A stretch of 45,963 nucleotides of DNA, taken from Priapulus caudatus. Lineage: Eukaryota; Priapulida; Priapulimorpha; Priapulimorphida; Priapulidae. The notes beneath the pieces are model-generated. The model had not been told where the DNA came from, did not search any database, and saw only the letters and a program-made list of their open reading frames with translations. Location: positions 13,586 to 59,548 of the forward strand of contig NW_014578375.1 in NCBI RefSeq assembly GCF_000485595.1, given 5' to 3'. The translations under genes and the position numbers were made by a program. Below, in pieces: positions 10,774 through 24,900 of this stretch (within the stretch, counting starts at the first letter, position 1; each line of letters begins with the position of its first letter).

Positions 10774-13700
10774 GTACAGATTCTCGTACAGCGTATACAA
10801 GATGCTATTCCGATAGTAAGATGTGGTTGTGTCGTTATTGCCTGTCATTTTTATGTAGTGAAATGAAGACCAACCCCTGTAAACATTTCCTTTAGCTTAA
10901 AACATAATCCATGTGATCACATGTATAATAAGGTAAGACAGTGCGATTGAGAAGTATTTAGATTCGTTTTCCTGTTCACTTGGAATTTGTTCACCATGAC
11001 CTTACTGTACATGTAACAGGTACATTTAGAGCATCTTTTTCTGCATCATTGTATTCAAACTGCTGTGGGATAATAAAGACCTTTCATGTTTTCTCTGCGG
11101 TGGTAAATAAGTCCTCAAATAATAAAAACCTCTTCTTGCTGTTTAAGGAGGCAAACTTGAAAAATAATGAGCTAATATTGGATAACCAGTCAAGCCAGCA
11201 AGCTGTCCAACAAGTTGAAGCGGATGTGGGTGCAGACCTGAGAGGGGCAAAAATGGAGTTGCTGCAATCCCTCCATGAGCTTCTTCGAGTGCGGAGGGAG
11301 GAAGAGACGCACGGTGAGAGCATCAGGAGGCTAGAGAGAGAGACCAGCGAGAAAGACATTGAAATTGAAAGGATGCAGTTGGAGGCAGACGCATTAACAA
11401 CAGAGTTGCAAGCATTGAAATGGGCGAGAACGGAAGAACGGAGCGCAGTTTCCCTTGAACTAAACAACGAGGTAATGGAAGCCAATCAGAATGTCACTGA
11501 CCTGACGGCCTCGCTGGCCAAAATGAAGGCTGTCGTCGTAGAGCTACAAGGAAACTGTGCTGAATTCGAGAGCTCGAATCAGGCATTAATGACCGAGAAG
11601 GAAACCCTGCAGCATAAGATTGAAGAAGCTATAAAAGAAAACGAGTTGCTCCATGAGCAGAAAGATGAGGTTGATGGCTCAGGAACCGACGTGGTAGCAG
11701 AATTGCACCACGAAAAGGAGGCCATATTAAAGCAGAAAGATGCCTTGATTTCTGAATATAATTTACTGTGTGATAAACTAAAGGCATGTGCTGACATTAA
11801 CAGTGACCTGGAAACTAAGGTGAAGTGCTATGAAGAGCAGGTAGCAACACTGAGTAGCCAGCAGGAGAGTCATCAGTCTGAGAAGTGTGAAGTTGAGTCT
11901 AACCTGAGCAGTTTAGGAGATGCTCTTGGCGAGAGCAAGAGCATATGTGAAAAGCTCAGCAGTGATAACAAGTCACTCACTACGACTGTTGGAGAACTAG
12001 AGGAAAGAAACCAGAGTTTAGAGACTCACCTTACAGAAGTTTCAGCTGAGTTAGAAACGTATAGGAGACAGGTCCAGGAACTGTCTGCCACTTCAGAGAC
12101 TGTGACCAATGATGTTGAAAATAGACTTGGTGAAATGCAAGCCAGAATCCATGAGCTAGAAGCTGAACAATGTAAGAAGCTCATGTTAGAATCTGAAGTG
12201 CAAAACCTTCAAGAATTGCATAACACATTTGAAGATGAAAAGGCTATCATGAGTTCTCAAATTCATCAGTATCAAGAATCGCTTGTGACACTTGAAAATG
12301 AAAAATCTACTATCGAAGCCCAAATCCAAAGTCAAGAACAAGAAATGCAAGGTCTTCATGAGCAGGTAGTAACACTGAGTAGCCAGCAGGAGAGTCATCA
12401 GTCTGAGAAGTGTGAAGTTGAGTCTAACCTGACCAGTTTAGGAGATGCCCTTGGCGAGAGCAGGAGCATATGTGAAAAGGTGAGCAGTGACAACAAGTCA
12501 CTCACTACGACTGTAGGAGAACTAGAGGAAAGAAACCAGAGTTTAGAGACTCACCTTCAAGAAGTTTCAGCTCAGTTAGAAACATCTCGCAGACAGGTCC
12601 AGGAACTGTCTGACACCTCCGAGAGTGTGACCAATGATGTTGAAAACAGAGTTGTAGAATTGCAAGCGCAAATCCATGAGCTGGAATCTGAAGTCCAAAA
12701 TCTACGAGAATTGCAGAAAACTTTTGAAAATGAAAAGACCATCTCTAGCTTCCAAATTCAAAGCTATAAAGAATCGTGTGAGGTTCTTGAAAATGAGAAA
12801 GTTAATTTAGAATCCCAAATCCAGTGTCTCCAAGACTGTAATGAAACTCTTGAAAATGAGAGAGTTACTTTTGAATCCAAAATCCAGTATCTCCACGATT
12901 TACAAAAAACTCTAAACGATGAGAAAGAAGTCTTAGAATCAGACATTCGAAGTATTCAGGAGTCATGTAAAGCTCTTGAGGATGAGAATTCTGTCTTGCA
13001 AGCAAGCATCAAGAGTTCGCAAGAGTCAATTTCATCTCTGGAAGATACAAAAGCCGCCTTGGAATCAGAAATCCAAAACCTTCATGAATCACACGAAGCT
13101 CTTGAAAACACGAGCAGTGCAGCTGCAGACAAACTAGCTGCACTGCAAGAGCAACTAGACCTTCTGACAAAGTCAAATGGGGAACTTGCAGAGAGATTGC
13201 ATGAATCTGAAGCCGATATTACCAGCCGTGCTGACGAAAATGCACGTTTGCTCGAGGCTGCATGTTCTGACAGGGTTGTGTACGAAAGGAAGGAGCAAAC
13301 TGCAGCTGAGATGAACGAGCAGCTGAGTGCAGAGCTTCACGCTTCTCGTGCGGAGACTGCCTGCCTCAATGAGGTGGTAGCTGAGCTCAAGGCATCCTGT
13401 CCCGTGCCGGATGCACGGCAAGATACCGTCACAGATGCACTTGACAACTCTTCGCTCGCGGAGGAGACTGAGAGGGTAACGCTTCTGGCAGAGGATGCAG
13501 GGTCCAAAGAGGCTAGCGGCCTGTTGCAGGATGCTGTGCCTGCACAGAGTGAGCCAGACGATCAAGAAAAGGTGAATTGTTTTTTGAGACTATTGGTTTT
13601 TTATTTACTGGTATATTTTCTACTTTTAATTGTAATAACAGTCTACTAAACGTAGTCTCTTTGCTGCCTCTGAGATTTTCCCCATGGATTTTCGCAAATC

Positions 13701-16700
13701 TCTTGCAAACTGTCCAACATGGACATGGAATCTGTGTATGTTACCATGCCTGTCTGATCTAAGCTGTCTTCTTCTGCCATCTGGAGTGTGCTGATGTACT
13801 TGAGGATGTTGCGTAAAGACACGCGTATCGTACTTTTACTGTTTTATCCTTTCAGGAAGGACTCGCTGTTGCACTAAAGGAAACTGAGGAGAAAATGGCC
13901 AAGTTTAAAATGTTGGCTATAAAGGCTAAGAGGGAGCTGGCAGCTGTCAAGAAACAGGTTCGTTTAGTATTGACTCCTGGATATTCCTGAGTTACAGCTT
14001 CTAACGGTTTCCAGAATCTTTCCTCTGGGGTCATATATATGGCCAGCTAACATGGAAAATTATTAGTGTGGCTATATCCCCTCTAGATGTCTAGCGTTAT
14101 ATGCTTGTATATTTCGACTGGCTATATGCACTAATTCTCAGCTACTATGTACTCTTTGACAGCTTGAGGTGAGAACAGCAGAGAAGGCAAGCATCCAACA
14201 GCAGTTGAAGGAAGTCATTGCTAGTTCGGAATCAATCAGGTCTCGGCTGCAACAGAGCATGGAACATTGCCAGGTAATTCCTTGATCGACTTCTAGCTAT
14301 CTCTAGTGTCGTGGCTGCGGCATTATGCAAACAGCTGAATTCTCTCACTGTGTTTTATATACAGCTCATATTTGTAACAAACCCTGTACTCTTTATTATC
14401 TCACTCGTCGTGTGTGTCTTATTTCTCGGGCAGAGCTTACAGAGAAAGAATGACGAGCTAGAAGACAGACTAGAGGCGAGCAGTGAGCAAATGCTAGTTG
14501 CCACTAAGGACCTTACTGTCACCGTGCAAGAGCTGGCTACCGTGAAACAGCAGTATGCTGAGATTCGCTCTGATAAGGAGAGGGTGTCGGGTCTCCTTGA
14601 CAGTCTGGCTATCGAGAAAAAGGTAACTAGTTAGGCGAGAAACTCACTGTTAATCAATTTCAAATAATAGTAATAATAATAATAATGATAATAGTAATAA
14701 TAATACATAATTATAGAAATAAGCATGACAGTATGGCATAGCATCTCAGGTCTGCATGGCAGCATGGCATGTCTGAAATCTGAAATTTCTGAAATTTTTG
14801 CTTGGTTAAAGAAGGCAGTGGTAGTATCTGTCCCCCACTGTTTTTGAATCTGTTATTGTAAATCTGTCGATCACAGGATGCTGAGGCAAAGTTCCTGATT
14901 GCTGACGACCAGAGGCAGCAGGCAAGCATAAAAAGGGAGGAAGCCCAACGACAGCTAGAGGCAGCATTGGCAAAGTCAGCTAAATTGGAGGAGGAGCTTG
15001 CTTGCAAGAAGGTGGAATTCAGAGAGAAGCTGCTGTCTGCCGTGAAGGTACATTGTCAGTGACAGAAGCCGTAATGGTCCAGTAATGACAATGTTAATTT
15101 CATTGTAAATGATAAAAAGGCGTGACAAAAACAATGAGAGGATCTTAATTTTCTAGTATTTCTAATATTTTCTAGTAATTTGATAGTAATTTTTAATGGT
15201 TAGAAATTTTCTATCAATTATATTCTACTATATTTGATGTCTTCGTATTAATTTTATTCATCCACTCATCCAATTCATTCATATTAGTTGTTTTTTTTCT
15301 GAATCATTCCTTGTCATTTACATTTATTACCTGTTTACGGCTGCAGGAAGCGAAGGAGAGCAGTGTCATGGACCTAGAAATAGCTGATTACGAGCGCACC
15401 ATCGCAGCTCTGCAGGCCAAGCATGCAGAGAAGGATGCGCAGATCCAGGAGCTTAACTGCCAGAGTGAAACCGCCCAATGTAGGGTGCAGGCACTCCAGG
15501 AGCAACTTGGTATGTCTCACATCAAGAATCAGTCATTCAGCCAAGTTAGTAGACTTCTCACGACCAGTCTTCCAACTATGATGTAAAATAATATTAGCAA
15601 TCATTCCTCCAAAGTTAATAAGTTTATCCCAGCAATTTCTCTATCAATGAGGTAGACTTGTATCAACCTGCCTTCCACCTATAAGTGAAATTTGTTGTTA
15701 TGTGTCGTGTTTCATGGACCCTCAAAAACCCCTGGCTTTGCTAAAAAAAATTACAACCAAGATTCAGAAGGCAAAATTTAGTTATTTTTAAACTATGCCT
15801 CCGTCTTCTTAACTTGGCTCGATTGTTTGCATGGATGCTACTCCGGTTTCCTTTCCTACTGTCCTCACTGTAATCCTTCACATTGCAACTCAGATGAGGT
15901 GGATAGGCAGAGAAGCCAGGCAGATGAGCGTGGGGACAAGTTAAAAGAGAAGCTGGCAAACGTCAAACAGGAGCTCGCTCAGTCGAGACAGATCGAGGCA
16001 GACCTGAAGATTGGAGAGGCCAGCCTGAAAGCGAGGATAGAAACACTCGTGCAGGAATGCGAAGACTACAAGGTGAGCTCAGCTATCTTTACTTGTCATC
16101 ACTTCTGTAAATTTCTCCATCAGCCAACTTTGCAGTGATCTGCTCGGATTGTAGGAAATATTTTTCCACTTCTAACAAATAGGATGTTCTGACTTGCAGT
16201 CTTATAAAACAGTGACTTTTGGCCTAGTCTCATTCTCATCTCTGTCAATCAGAGTGCAGTGTTGTATGTTGTGCAACCAAGACTGCATAATAACGTACAT
16301 GTGCCATGCAAGACCTGTTTTAAGTATTATTCTTTAATAAAAATTTGGTGCACATCTTTCCAGTAGGTGGTGTAATATGTCAATCGAAATGTGTAAATAG
16401 GGCATTCCACCTTTGAGATCATTGCTGTGGTGGCTTATAAATGGAGCTGCTTGTAGCACTGTGGCCAATTAAGATTTGTGAAAGTAAGCACTGATGAAAT
16501 AATGCGGCTTCGTTTACTCGCAGATGCAAAATTCAGAGCTGACGAGTAACAAGCTAAAAGCCGAAGAGCTACTGCAGAGTTTAGGGGACAGCCACCAGAG
16601 GGCGGTTCGTTCACTAGAAAATCAGATAGTTGCACTTCAGGAGGACGTACAGCAGTCGCGTTTAGAGCTGAGCACATGCCAGGCAGAATACGACGGATAC

Positions 16701-19700
16701 AAGGTACTTTGCTATGAAAAGCATTGAACAGCACATGTAACGCGCAATACCCAATTTCCTCTGGGGGAAAAAAACAGAAAAATATCAGTAATACGTGTGG
16801 ATTTCCACCCAGGTGCGCGTCCACAGTGTGCTGAAGCAGCAGAAGACAAAGCCGCCCTCGAGCAGCATCCCAGCCCCCACGGCAGATGTCGCGCGCATGG
16901 AGAAGGCGATCGAGCAGCTTAGAGGGCGCTGTGAGCATCTCGGCGAGCAGCTGGCAGCAGCTCAGAGGGACGGTCAGCTGCTGCAGGAGGAGCGGGAGCG
17001 GCTGATCGCACGCAACGCTCGCGCAATGGACGACATGCAGGAGAGAGAGCGCTTCTGGAAGGAGAGGTGCACGATTTTGGCCGACGTAGGCGCGATGATC
17101 TGAATTGCCAATCGATTTTCGGAGGGTTTGGGGATCAAATTCGAATTCAGAAAAGGCTTTATGAATTAGGAAAGTGTTGGCCTGCTCTTGGTAATTTTAA
17201 AGTGTGAAAACGAGTGAGGGGATGTGGTGCAGTAGGTATGAAGTAATTATAACACTTCAGAAGACACAGTAGGATTTTACAAACTTGAAAAGCAGGAGAT
17301 GCCATGGAGGCAATAACCGAAAATTTACATTCATAATACCATGAAGCTTTGTATACTAGATAGTATACATAGGTTTATGGTAATACACCTACGGGTAATT
17401 CACTGTTACCACTATAAAACTGTTTACCACAACAAACCACAATGCAAATGTCTGGTAATATATTGCTGCACAAATGGGGGGGGGCCATTTTAGATAAAAA
17501 CAGCTGTTTTATTTGTATTAGTAGAAATTGGATGCTGGTCATGGATCTTGTAGGTACGATTGTAAGCAAGATGTATACTAGTATGTTAATTAAGAACCTT
17601 TTTTCGTATTGTTAGAGTTGAGAGGCTGAGGCAGGAGGCTAGCATGAAGGAGGATGAATTGTCACAGAAAATCATGCAGGTCACTGCCCAGAAGGACAAC
17701 ATTGTGCAGAGCTTCAAAGTAAGTCAAAGGCAATCAGAATGCAGAATTTTTTTAATCTTTACCTAGTCATTCTTGTGGTTTAGAAGCAAAACGTTAAGAA
17801 GACCAGCGGTAGGACAGCGATAAAAGAAATAAAAAAAGGATTAAATATGGAACTAGTTGTGCCACAATTGAAGTGCTCAGGATAACATGACTGATTCAAC
17901 AACCTTGTCTGATATTGTCACCAGGATCGGTTGGAATCAATGCAGACGCAACATCAGGGTTTGCTGGACTTGCTACATAGCCAGCTAGAAGACAAGGATA
18001 ATGAGATTATCCGATACCAAGTGGAATTGCAGTCGAGCAGCATGAAGCAGCAGGTGTGCCATCATAAACCTTGATGCAGGCTGTACTTGCAGACTTCATT
18101 TAGAACCCTTATCACAGTGTGTATCATGTCTGTTGTCATTCCTTCACATTGATCCGTAAGCATGTTGATTATGTTGATCCGTTGATTACAGCTTGTGATG
18201 TCCCGATGATCGATTATAATCGAAAGTCAGTCGTTTGCAGCAACTGACTAAGTACTCGATTATAAAAATAATTAATCAATTATCAAAAAAAAAAAATTTA
18301 ATTAATTTCAAAGAAAATTTGCAAACATTGATGAAATGACTCTTTTTTTTATTTTTGTGCGTATTTTGGTTACTTTACTACTTGGAGACAATAAGTAAAT
18401 CTAACCTACACCAAACATAAGCAACTATAATACTGCAACATAGCTTTTAGAATATTGTATTATAAAAAATACTGTATTATATGATATATATTTTTAGCTC
18501 AGCTGACAAAGTCGGATGCAGCTTGTAGAATCGCATGATTGTCCGTCCGTGCGTCCATTCGTCAACAGTTGGGCACAAATCTTAACCGCTCGACGTACGG
18601 TCTTGATATTCGCGACATTGGGGGGGATCGCGAAAAGGACTCAGGATGTCGAATTTGGGGGTCAAGGGTCAAAGGTTAAGATGTGTCAATGGAGGGGGGA
18701 TATTTCCCCTTTAACTTAAGGTATAGCAGGAAATACGGAATTGCGGCACAAATCTCAACGGCTTGACCTACGCTCTTAATATTTGATGTATATTGTGATG
18801 AGGAGGAAACCCATCACCAGCGCGAAATTGGAGGTCACAGGTCAAAAGGCAGTGGGAAGGTCAGATATCAGACATGGTCTAATGGACCGAGTGCAAAACA
18901 TTTTTGTTTCAGCGCTGACCTACCGTTTTTATCACTTTATTGAAAGGACCATGAAATCTATTTTCCGGCTGACTGCGAAGAGTAAGTGTTTGATAACCTT
19001 TTGACCCTCAGAGGAGGGTTAAACATGGATTTGTTGACTTGTTAACAAAGGACTGAACTGCTTTTGCTATTAAAGTGCCCTCCACCCACCTCCTACCCCC
19101 TCCCCCTCCCCCTACCTCTACCCCCTTCCCCACCCCTCCCCACCACCACCACTACGCTCACGCGCTCGACGCATATCTATGATAACATGTTAATATAGCG
19201 AAGTCATTAAAGTTACACAGCTGTAGCTTTATTACTGTGACTACGGTATAGCAAAGCCTATCATAGATTTTAGATCTGTATTAGTAGTATCCTAGATATA
19301 TGCTCTGAGCGCCAACGTGGTGGCAGGAGGGCGCACTTGATTCGGTTGCCAGTGAGTTTATCAGAAGAATACCTGGCTACAGTACAGGTCAGTTGAGCGC
19401 TGTCGCTCTGCGGCACTTGTTTAATATCTGGTAGCTGCAATCAATAACATTTAACTGATTATCTTCAATCATCGATCGGTTGAGTGCAACCAATGATCGA
19501 TGATGAAATTCCAACCGATTCCCATCACTATTTATAGCAGTATATGTAGACTTCTATTTGTAACAGTTATCCCATCTCTTTTATCTCTGTCTTTACATTG
19601 CTGTATACAGGTGCTGTTTGTGTCTTTGCCACACGTCCCAACTGACATCTTTAAATATAGGTGAAAGCTGAACCTACCAAGGCAGCAAGGACAGAGAGTG

Positions 19701-21787
19701 TTTCTCCCTTCGAACCGTTTTCGATTAGGCGACTTGAAGAAAGGCAACAAGCGGAGGTGAGCAATCATTCGTTCTTGTCTGATTCTCGTATTGTGACATT
19801 AAAGGGATACTTCCCCCTAGAATTTTAGAGTATATTATGATAGTAAATGCATAAATAATAGCATAGTCAGACATTAAAGGGATACTTTCCCCTAGAATTT
19901 TAGAGTATATTATGATAGTAAATGCATAAATAATAGCATAGTCCTACAATTTTCTGTAATCATGCATTCACGTTTGTCATAAAACAACATTGAATTTCAA
20001 AATCTTCATAAATAATTAATAAATAAGAAACACCCTCGGTCTGTAGCCTGTAGCCGAAACGTTGCTTTGTGCAACTTTTTCTGTGAATGCTCTTCAAGTG
20101 GCGCCACCGACGTGGCAACAGCCGACAGCAACGATATAGCCGCCAGGTTTAAAACATTAAAAAAAATATTTCTAATAAATATTTAACCATAAAACTTTTA
20201 TTTAACATAATTTTAATCTATATTAACTGAAAATATCCAATGAACCTAGAGTAATGTATCCCTTTAAGTACAGTTATAGGTTGGCTGGCATGTCCCCTCA
20301 TGTAGCACGAGAGCTTTATTGGTGCGCTGTATAAATTTACCTATCTGCCCAAACAAGATATCCACACCCTCTGGACATTGCCCGGTCTGTCAGGCTAGCC
20401 CGAGTTGTATGTATTTTTAACGCATCATGTCAAATTATCAGGTTTGTGGCACAACGTTACTAAGCAGCATTTTGTAGCAGCAATTGATACACTGTCTAAA
20501 ATGGCTGCAAATGTTGAAGGTGATTGGTCTCTAAATTTTATGTCTACTACATATCACTGTATGAACGTTTGTTTTCCGATAACATTCCTTTCATGGTAAA
20601 ATGGCAATTTTTACAGGAATTTCTTGAAGAGTAATTTTCCTTTTCTTCTAGCATTCATGATTTCAGGGCAAAGGCCCTTAACCTCAGAAACAAATTACAC
20701 TCATCTGTGTAACAATGATAGCTAGAGCAGTTTTTGAAACTGTTGCTACCACATCATTACGTTTTAATTTATCTTAAAATGAAACTACTCTTAACGTTAG
20801 CCTGAAATCACATAAACTAATTTTATCCGATTTTACGTCAAGAATATGGGCAAAAAACCTGACTCGATCTTAAAATGAAACTACTCTTAACGTTAGCCTG
20901 AAATCACATAAACTAATTTTATCCGATTTTACGTCAAGAATATGGGCAAAAAACCTGACTCGCACATGTAGCCGCACTTTGCACCTTTGACACTGAAACC
21001 TGAATATATGGATCTAAATACGACTCACTCGAAATTGACACGAGTAATAAGTCGTGTTTCTTTCCCACAGAGAACGTTGAGGGCAAAGCGATGATATGAG
21101 CAGTCGTCACCCGCACGTGCGCGCACGAACGACGCGTTGGTTGTGATGCGCGCATGTGCATGACGTTATGTTTCTGATTCAGGGCTCGGAGCACAACGAA
21201 CAGCCGCGACCGCCATCGCCCGGAATCGCTCACCAGGTGTCCTCGTCGTCGCTCGTCGGCCTCGAGCAGCTGCTCAACAACAGCGACGACAAAATGAGTG
21301 GGTTGCTCTCCTCGCGACACGCGAGCTCTGTTGAATTCTTTTTGTCTGCGAAAGGTCATGGGTTACTGTTCACGTGTCGGTAGATCGCGTTCCCCCGATG
21401 ATTTGACGGCTATTGCCTTTCGCTATAGACAGCAAGTAGAGAGCGTCGAAACAAAGTATTAAGAAAAAAGAACAAACAAAGAACAAGAGACTACAAGTAT
21501 TGAACACAAAAATGCAATGATCCATGTAGTTACAGTAGGGATGTGCGCAGGCCAAAAGCTAAGTTGTGTATGTGTAAATGTTATGTACCTTATGTGTGTT
21601 ATATCTCATGCTATGTTAGTGATTTGTCATAGAAAACATTGAGCGAAGACATTCACTGATACAATTTGAAAACCGTTTATTCAAAGAAATATTTCTCCTC
21701 TGAGTCTGAAAGAATGTCATGTACATGACTGGGAAAATCTTTATAGATCTGAAGGTTTTTGTTTCTGGCCCTTTCTTTTCCTCTCTA

Positions 21788-21843
<56 letters not shown>

Positions 21844-21907
21844 TCTTTTCCTGTCCTCTGCTTTTCCTGTCCTCTGTATTTCTACCTATTTCTCATCNNN
21901 NNNNNNN

Positions 21908-21974
<67 letters not shown>

Positions 21975-24900
21975 TCTTTTCCTGTCCTCTGTATTTCTAC
22001 CTATTTCTCATCATGTCCCTCTCTTTTCAGTCTTCATTTCTAACCACATCTCACTTTGTCTTCTCATAGCTTTCTAAAAAAAAGCTCTCTCTCTCCCTCT
22101 ATCTTTTTCTCTCTCTCTCTTTCTTAGTTTGCCATCTTCCTCTCTTCTTCTCTCCCTGTCTCGTCTCGTCTCACTCCTCTTTCTTATACGTCACTGTCTG
22201 TAAAAGAGATTATTACCTAATATCCCTGTTCAAACAGTTGCATTGTGGGATCAGGGGCTCTGAGAATAAATGGCTGACGAGGATACACTGGCGACGAGGA
22301 TAAAAGATTAAATTCGAGTGACAACTCAAGCTACAGCTGACGAGATGTCTTCCCTGAAACAGCTGGATGTAGGATTATTTCCTGAGTTTGATCTGACGGG
22401 GGATCCTTCCAGTGTTGGTCCCAGATGGCAAAAGTATTTGAAAGCCTTTAGGCGGTACGCTAATGCAAGAGGTGTCACTGATGAAAGTCAGAAAAGATAC
22501 TTATTCTTAACATGTGGGGGTCAAAGGTCACAAGATTTATGTGACACCCTACACCCAGAAGACTCTGAGGAGGAAGAAGAAGGGGATGGAGATATAAATG
22601 TCAGCCAATCTGCCGGAGATGGTGGAGGAGAAGGAGCAGCGTTGGTAGTGGTGAGAGACAGGTTTAAAGAGACTGTTGAAATATTGTCAAAGCATCTTGT
22701 GGTGCAAGTTAACATGCCGTTCGAGAGACATATGTTTAAGAGGCTACTACATGAGGCAAATGAGCCTATAAGCCGCTACATCACACGGTTGAGAGAGAGG
22801 GCTGCCAACTGCGAATTCATAGATGAGGATGACCAAATCAGGGACCATATTATCCGTACGTATGGGTCCAGGAGTCTGCGTAGGAAACTCTTACAAACCG
22901 GAAAAGAGCTAACATTGGCGAAATTGCAAGAGATTGCTTGTGCCTATGAAGCTGTAGAGACTCAGTTGGAAAAAATGCGTCCAAATGACACTGTTCATAG
23001 AGTAATGGGTAAACCGCAAAGGGATAAACCGATTTAAGGTGACAAGGACCGAGTGTATCGGAAGACACCACGACCATCCCAAGGTGTGTGTTATAGATGT
23101 GGACAAAGCGGACACTACGGCAAAGATGTAACTTGCCCTGCTAAAGGCAAGAGGTGTAACAAGTGCCAGAAAATGGACCACTTTTCGAAAGTTTGCAAAT
23201 CTAAGCATGTGAATGCCGTGCATACAGATGTGAGTGAGCAGAGTGAGAACAGCGGCGACCGAACAAGGGCTAAGTACGCATTTAAAATAGGTGACGCAAA
23301 CATGGGGCGAGTGAAAGTGCATGTGGGTGGCGTGCCACTGCACATGTTGGTAGAATCGGGAGCCAGTGTCAACGTCATAGACAAAGAAACGTGGACCGAT
23401 TTGAAAAGTCACGGCGTCATTTGTGTCTCCGGTACTGCCACACCTGCCAAATCACTTTTTGCATACGGGTGCAAGGAGCCACTGAAAACAATTGGAACAT
23501 TTGCATCTGAAGTTTCAATAGGAGAAAAAAAGTGTGAAGCGGTCTTTGTTGTGATCGACGCCAAGGGTATTCCCTTATTAGGTCTGGAAACGGCGACGCA
23601 GATACAGGTCCTGAAGATACATGGAGACATAAACTCGGTTGGTGTTTTAGATATCACCAACACTCGGAGTTTGCTAATCCCGGAGATGAAGGCGAAACTT
23701 TAGACTGAGTTTAAAGATGCATTAGAAGGGGTGGGCAAACTCAAAGGTCACCAGGTAAAGTTGAAAACTGATCCTTTGGTTAAACCGGTTGCTCAGCCTG
23801 TACGCCGAACACCATTCAGACTGAAGGAAAAAGTAGAGAAGAAAATAGAGGAACTCGTAGAGGTGGACATAATAGAGCCAGTCGAGGAACCGACAGAATG
23901 GGTCAGTCCTACGGTAATAGTGCCGAAAGCCAATGACGACATAAGAATTTGTGTAGACATGAGACGCGTCAACCAGCCAGTAATGCGTGAACGTCACCCG
24001 ATACCCACTACTGAAGAGCTGCTCCATTTGTATGTGTATGGGGTGAAATTCGACTTGGTGATGGACCACAAGCCGTTAGAGGTAATCTACTCGCCAAAGT
24101 CAAAACCATGTGCTCGGATCGAGAGATGGGGCCTCTGTCTACAACCGTATGCGTTCCGAGTTGTACACGTGGGCGGAACTAAGATGATAGTGAACCCGCC
24201 TTCGCGTCTGTTGAAAAGAGACGAGGCACCTGACGCAAACCTGGGGAAAGAGGCGGAAGAATATGTAAGATTCGTCGCAACTGAAGCAACTCCCAGGGCC
24301 ATGACCACACGAGAAGTCGAGGAGTGCTCACACCAAGACATCGAACTGACACACGTTCGAAAATGCATCGAGACGGGCGAGTGGGGAAACCCGCACTGTG
24401 CCAAATATTTACCTGTGTGTGAGGAACTGTGCACCATTGGTCAAATCGTGATGCGAGGGACCAAAATGGTAATCCCGGTAGAGTTGCGTCAAAAGGTTAC
24501 TGCCATTGCTCATGAAGGTCATGTGGGGATGTCCGGCACAAAACTCCGGCTCCGCACAAAAGTGTGGTGGCCAGGTCGCGACAAGGACGTAGAGAAATTT
24601 GTCCGAGCCTGCAGTGGATGTCAGCTAGTGGCTAGACCGACACCACCGGAACCAGTATCGCCAACCGAACTGCCACCCGGAAAGTGGCAAGACTTAGCCA
24701 TCGACCTACTAGGACCGATGCCAACAGGAGAATATATATTCGTTGTCGTAGATTACTACTCCAGATACTATGAAGTGGCGACCACGACATCAGTGACCGC
24801 GAAGCGCATGATCGAGCTGTTAAGTAAGATGTTTGCAAGTCACGGACTACCGTTCACTATCACCAGCGACAACGGACCACAGTTTAGAGCAGAGACATTC

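Noticed and set aside
10980-11147. First 56 codons of the 889-codon open frame as GCC2 coding sequence
   Set aside because: They precede a good acceptor (TGTTTAAG), lack coiled-coil character and have no ATG in context. The preceding exon joins in phase at 11148.
17067-17085. Alternative donor GAC|GTAGGC for GCC2 exon 15
   Set aside because: It ends in phase 0 and puts exon 16 out of frame. AG|GTGCAC at 17067 keeps the coiled-coil frame.
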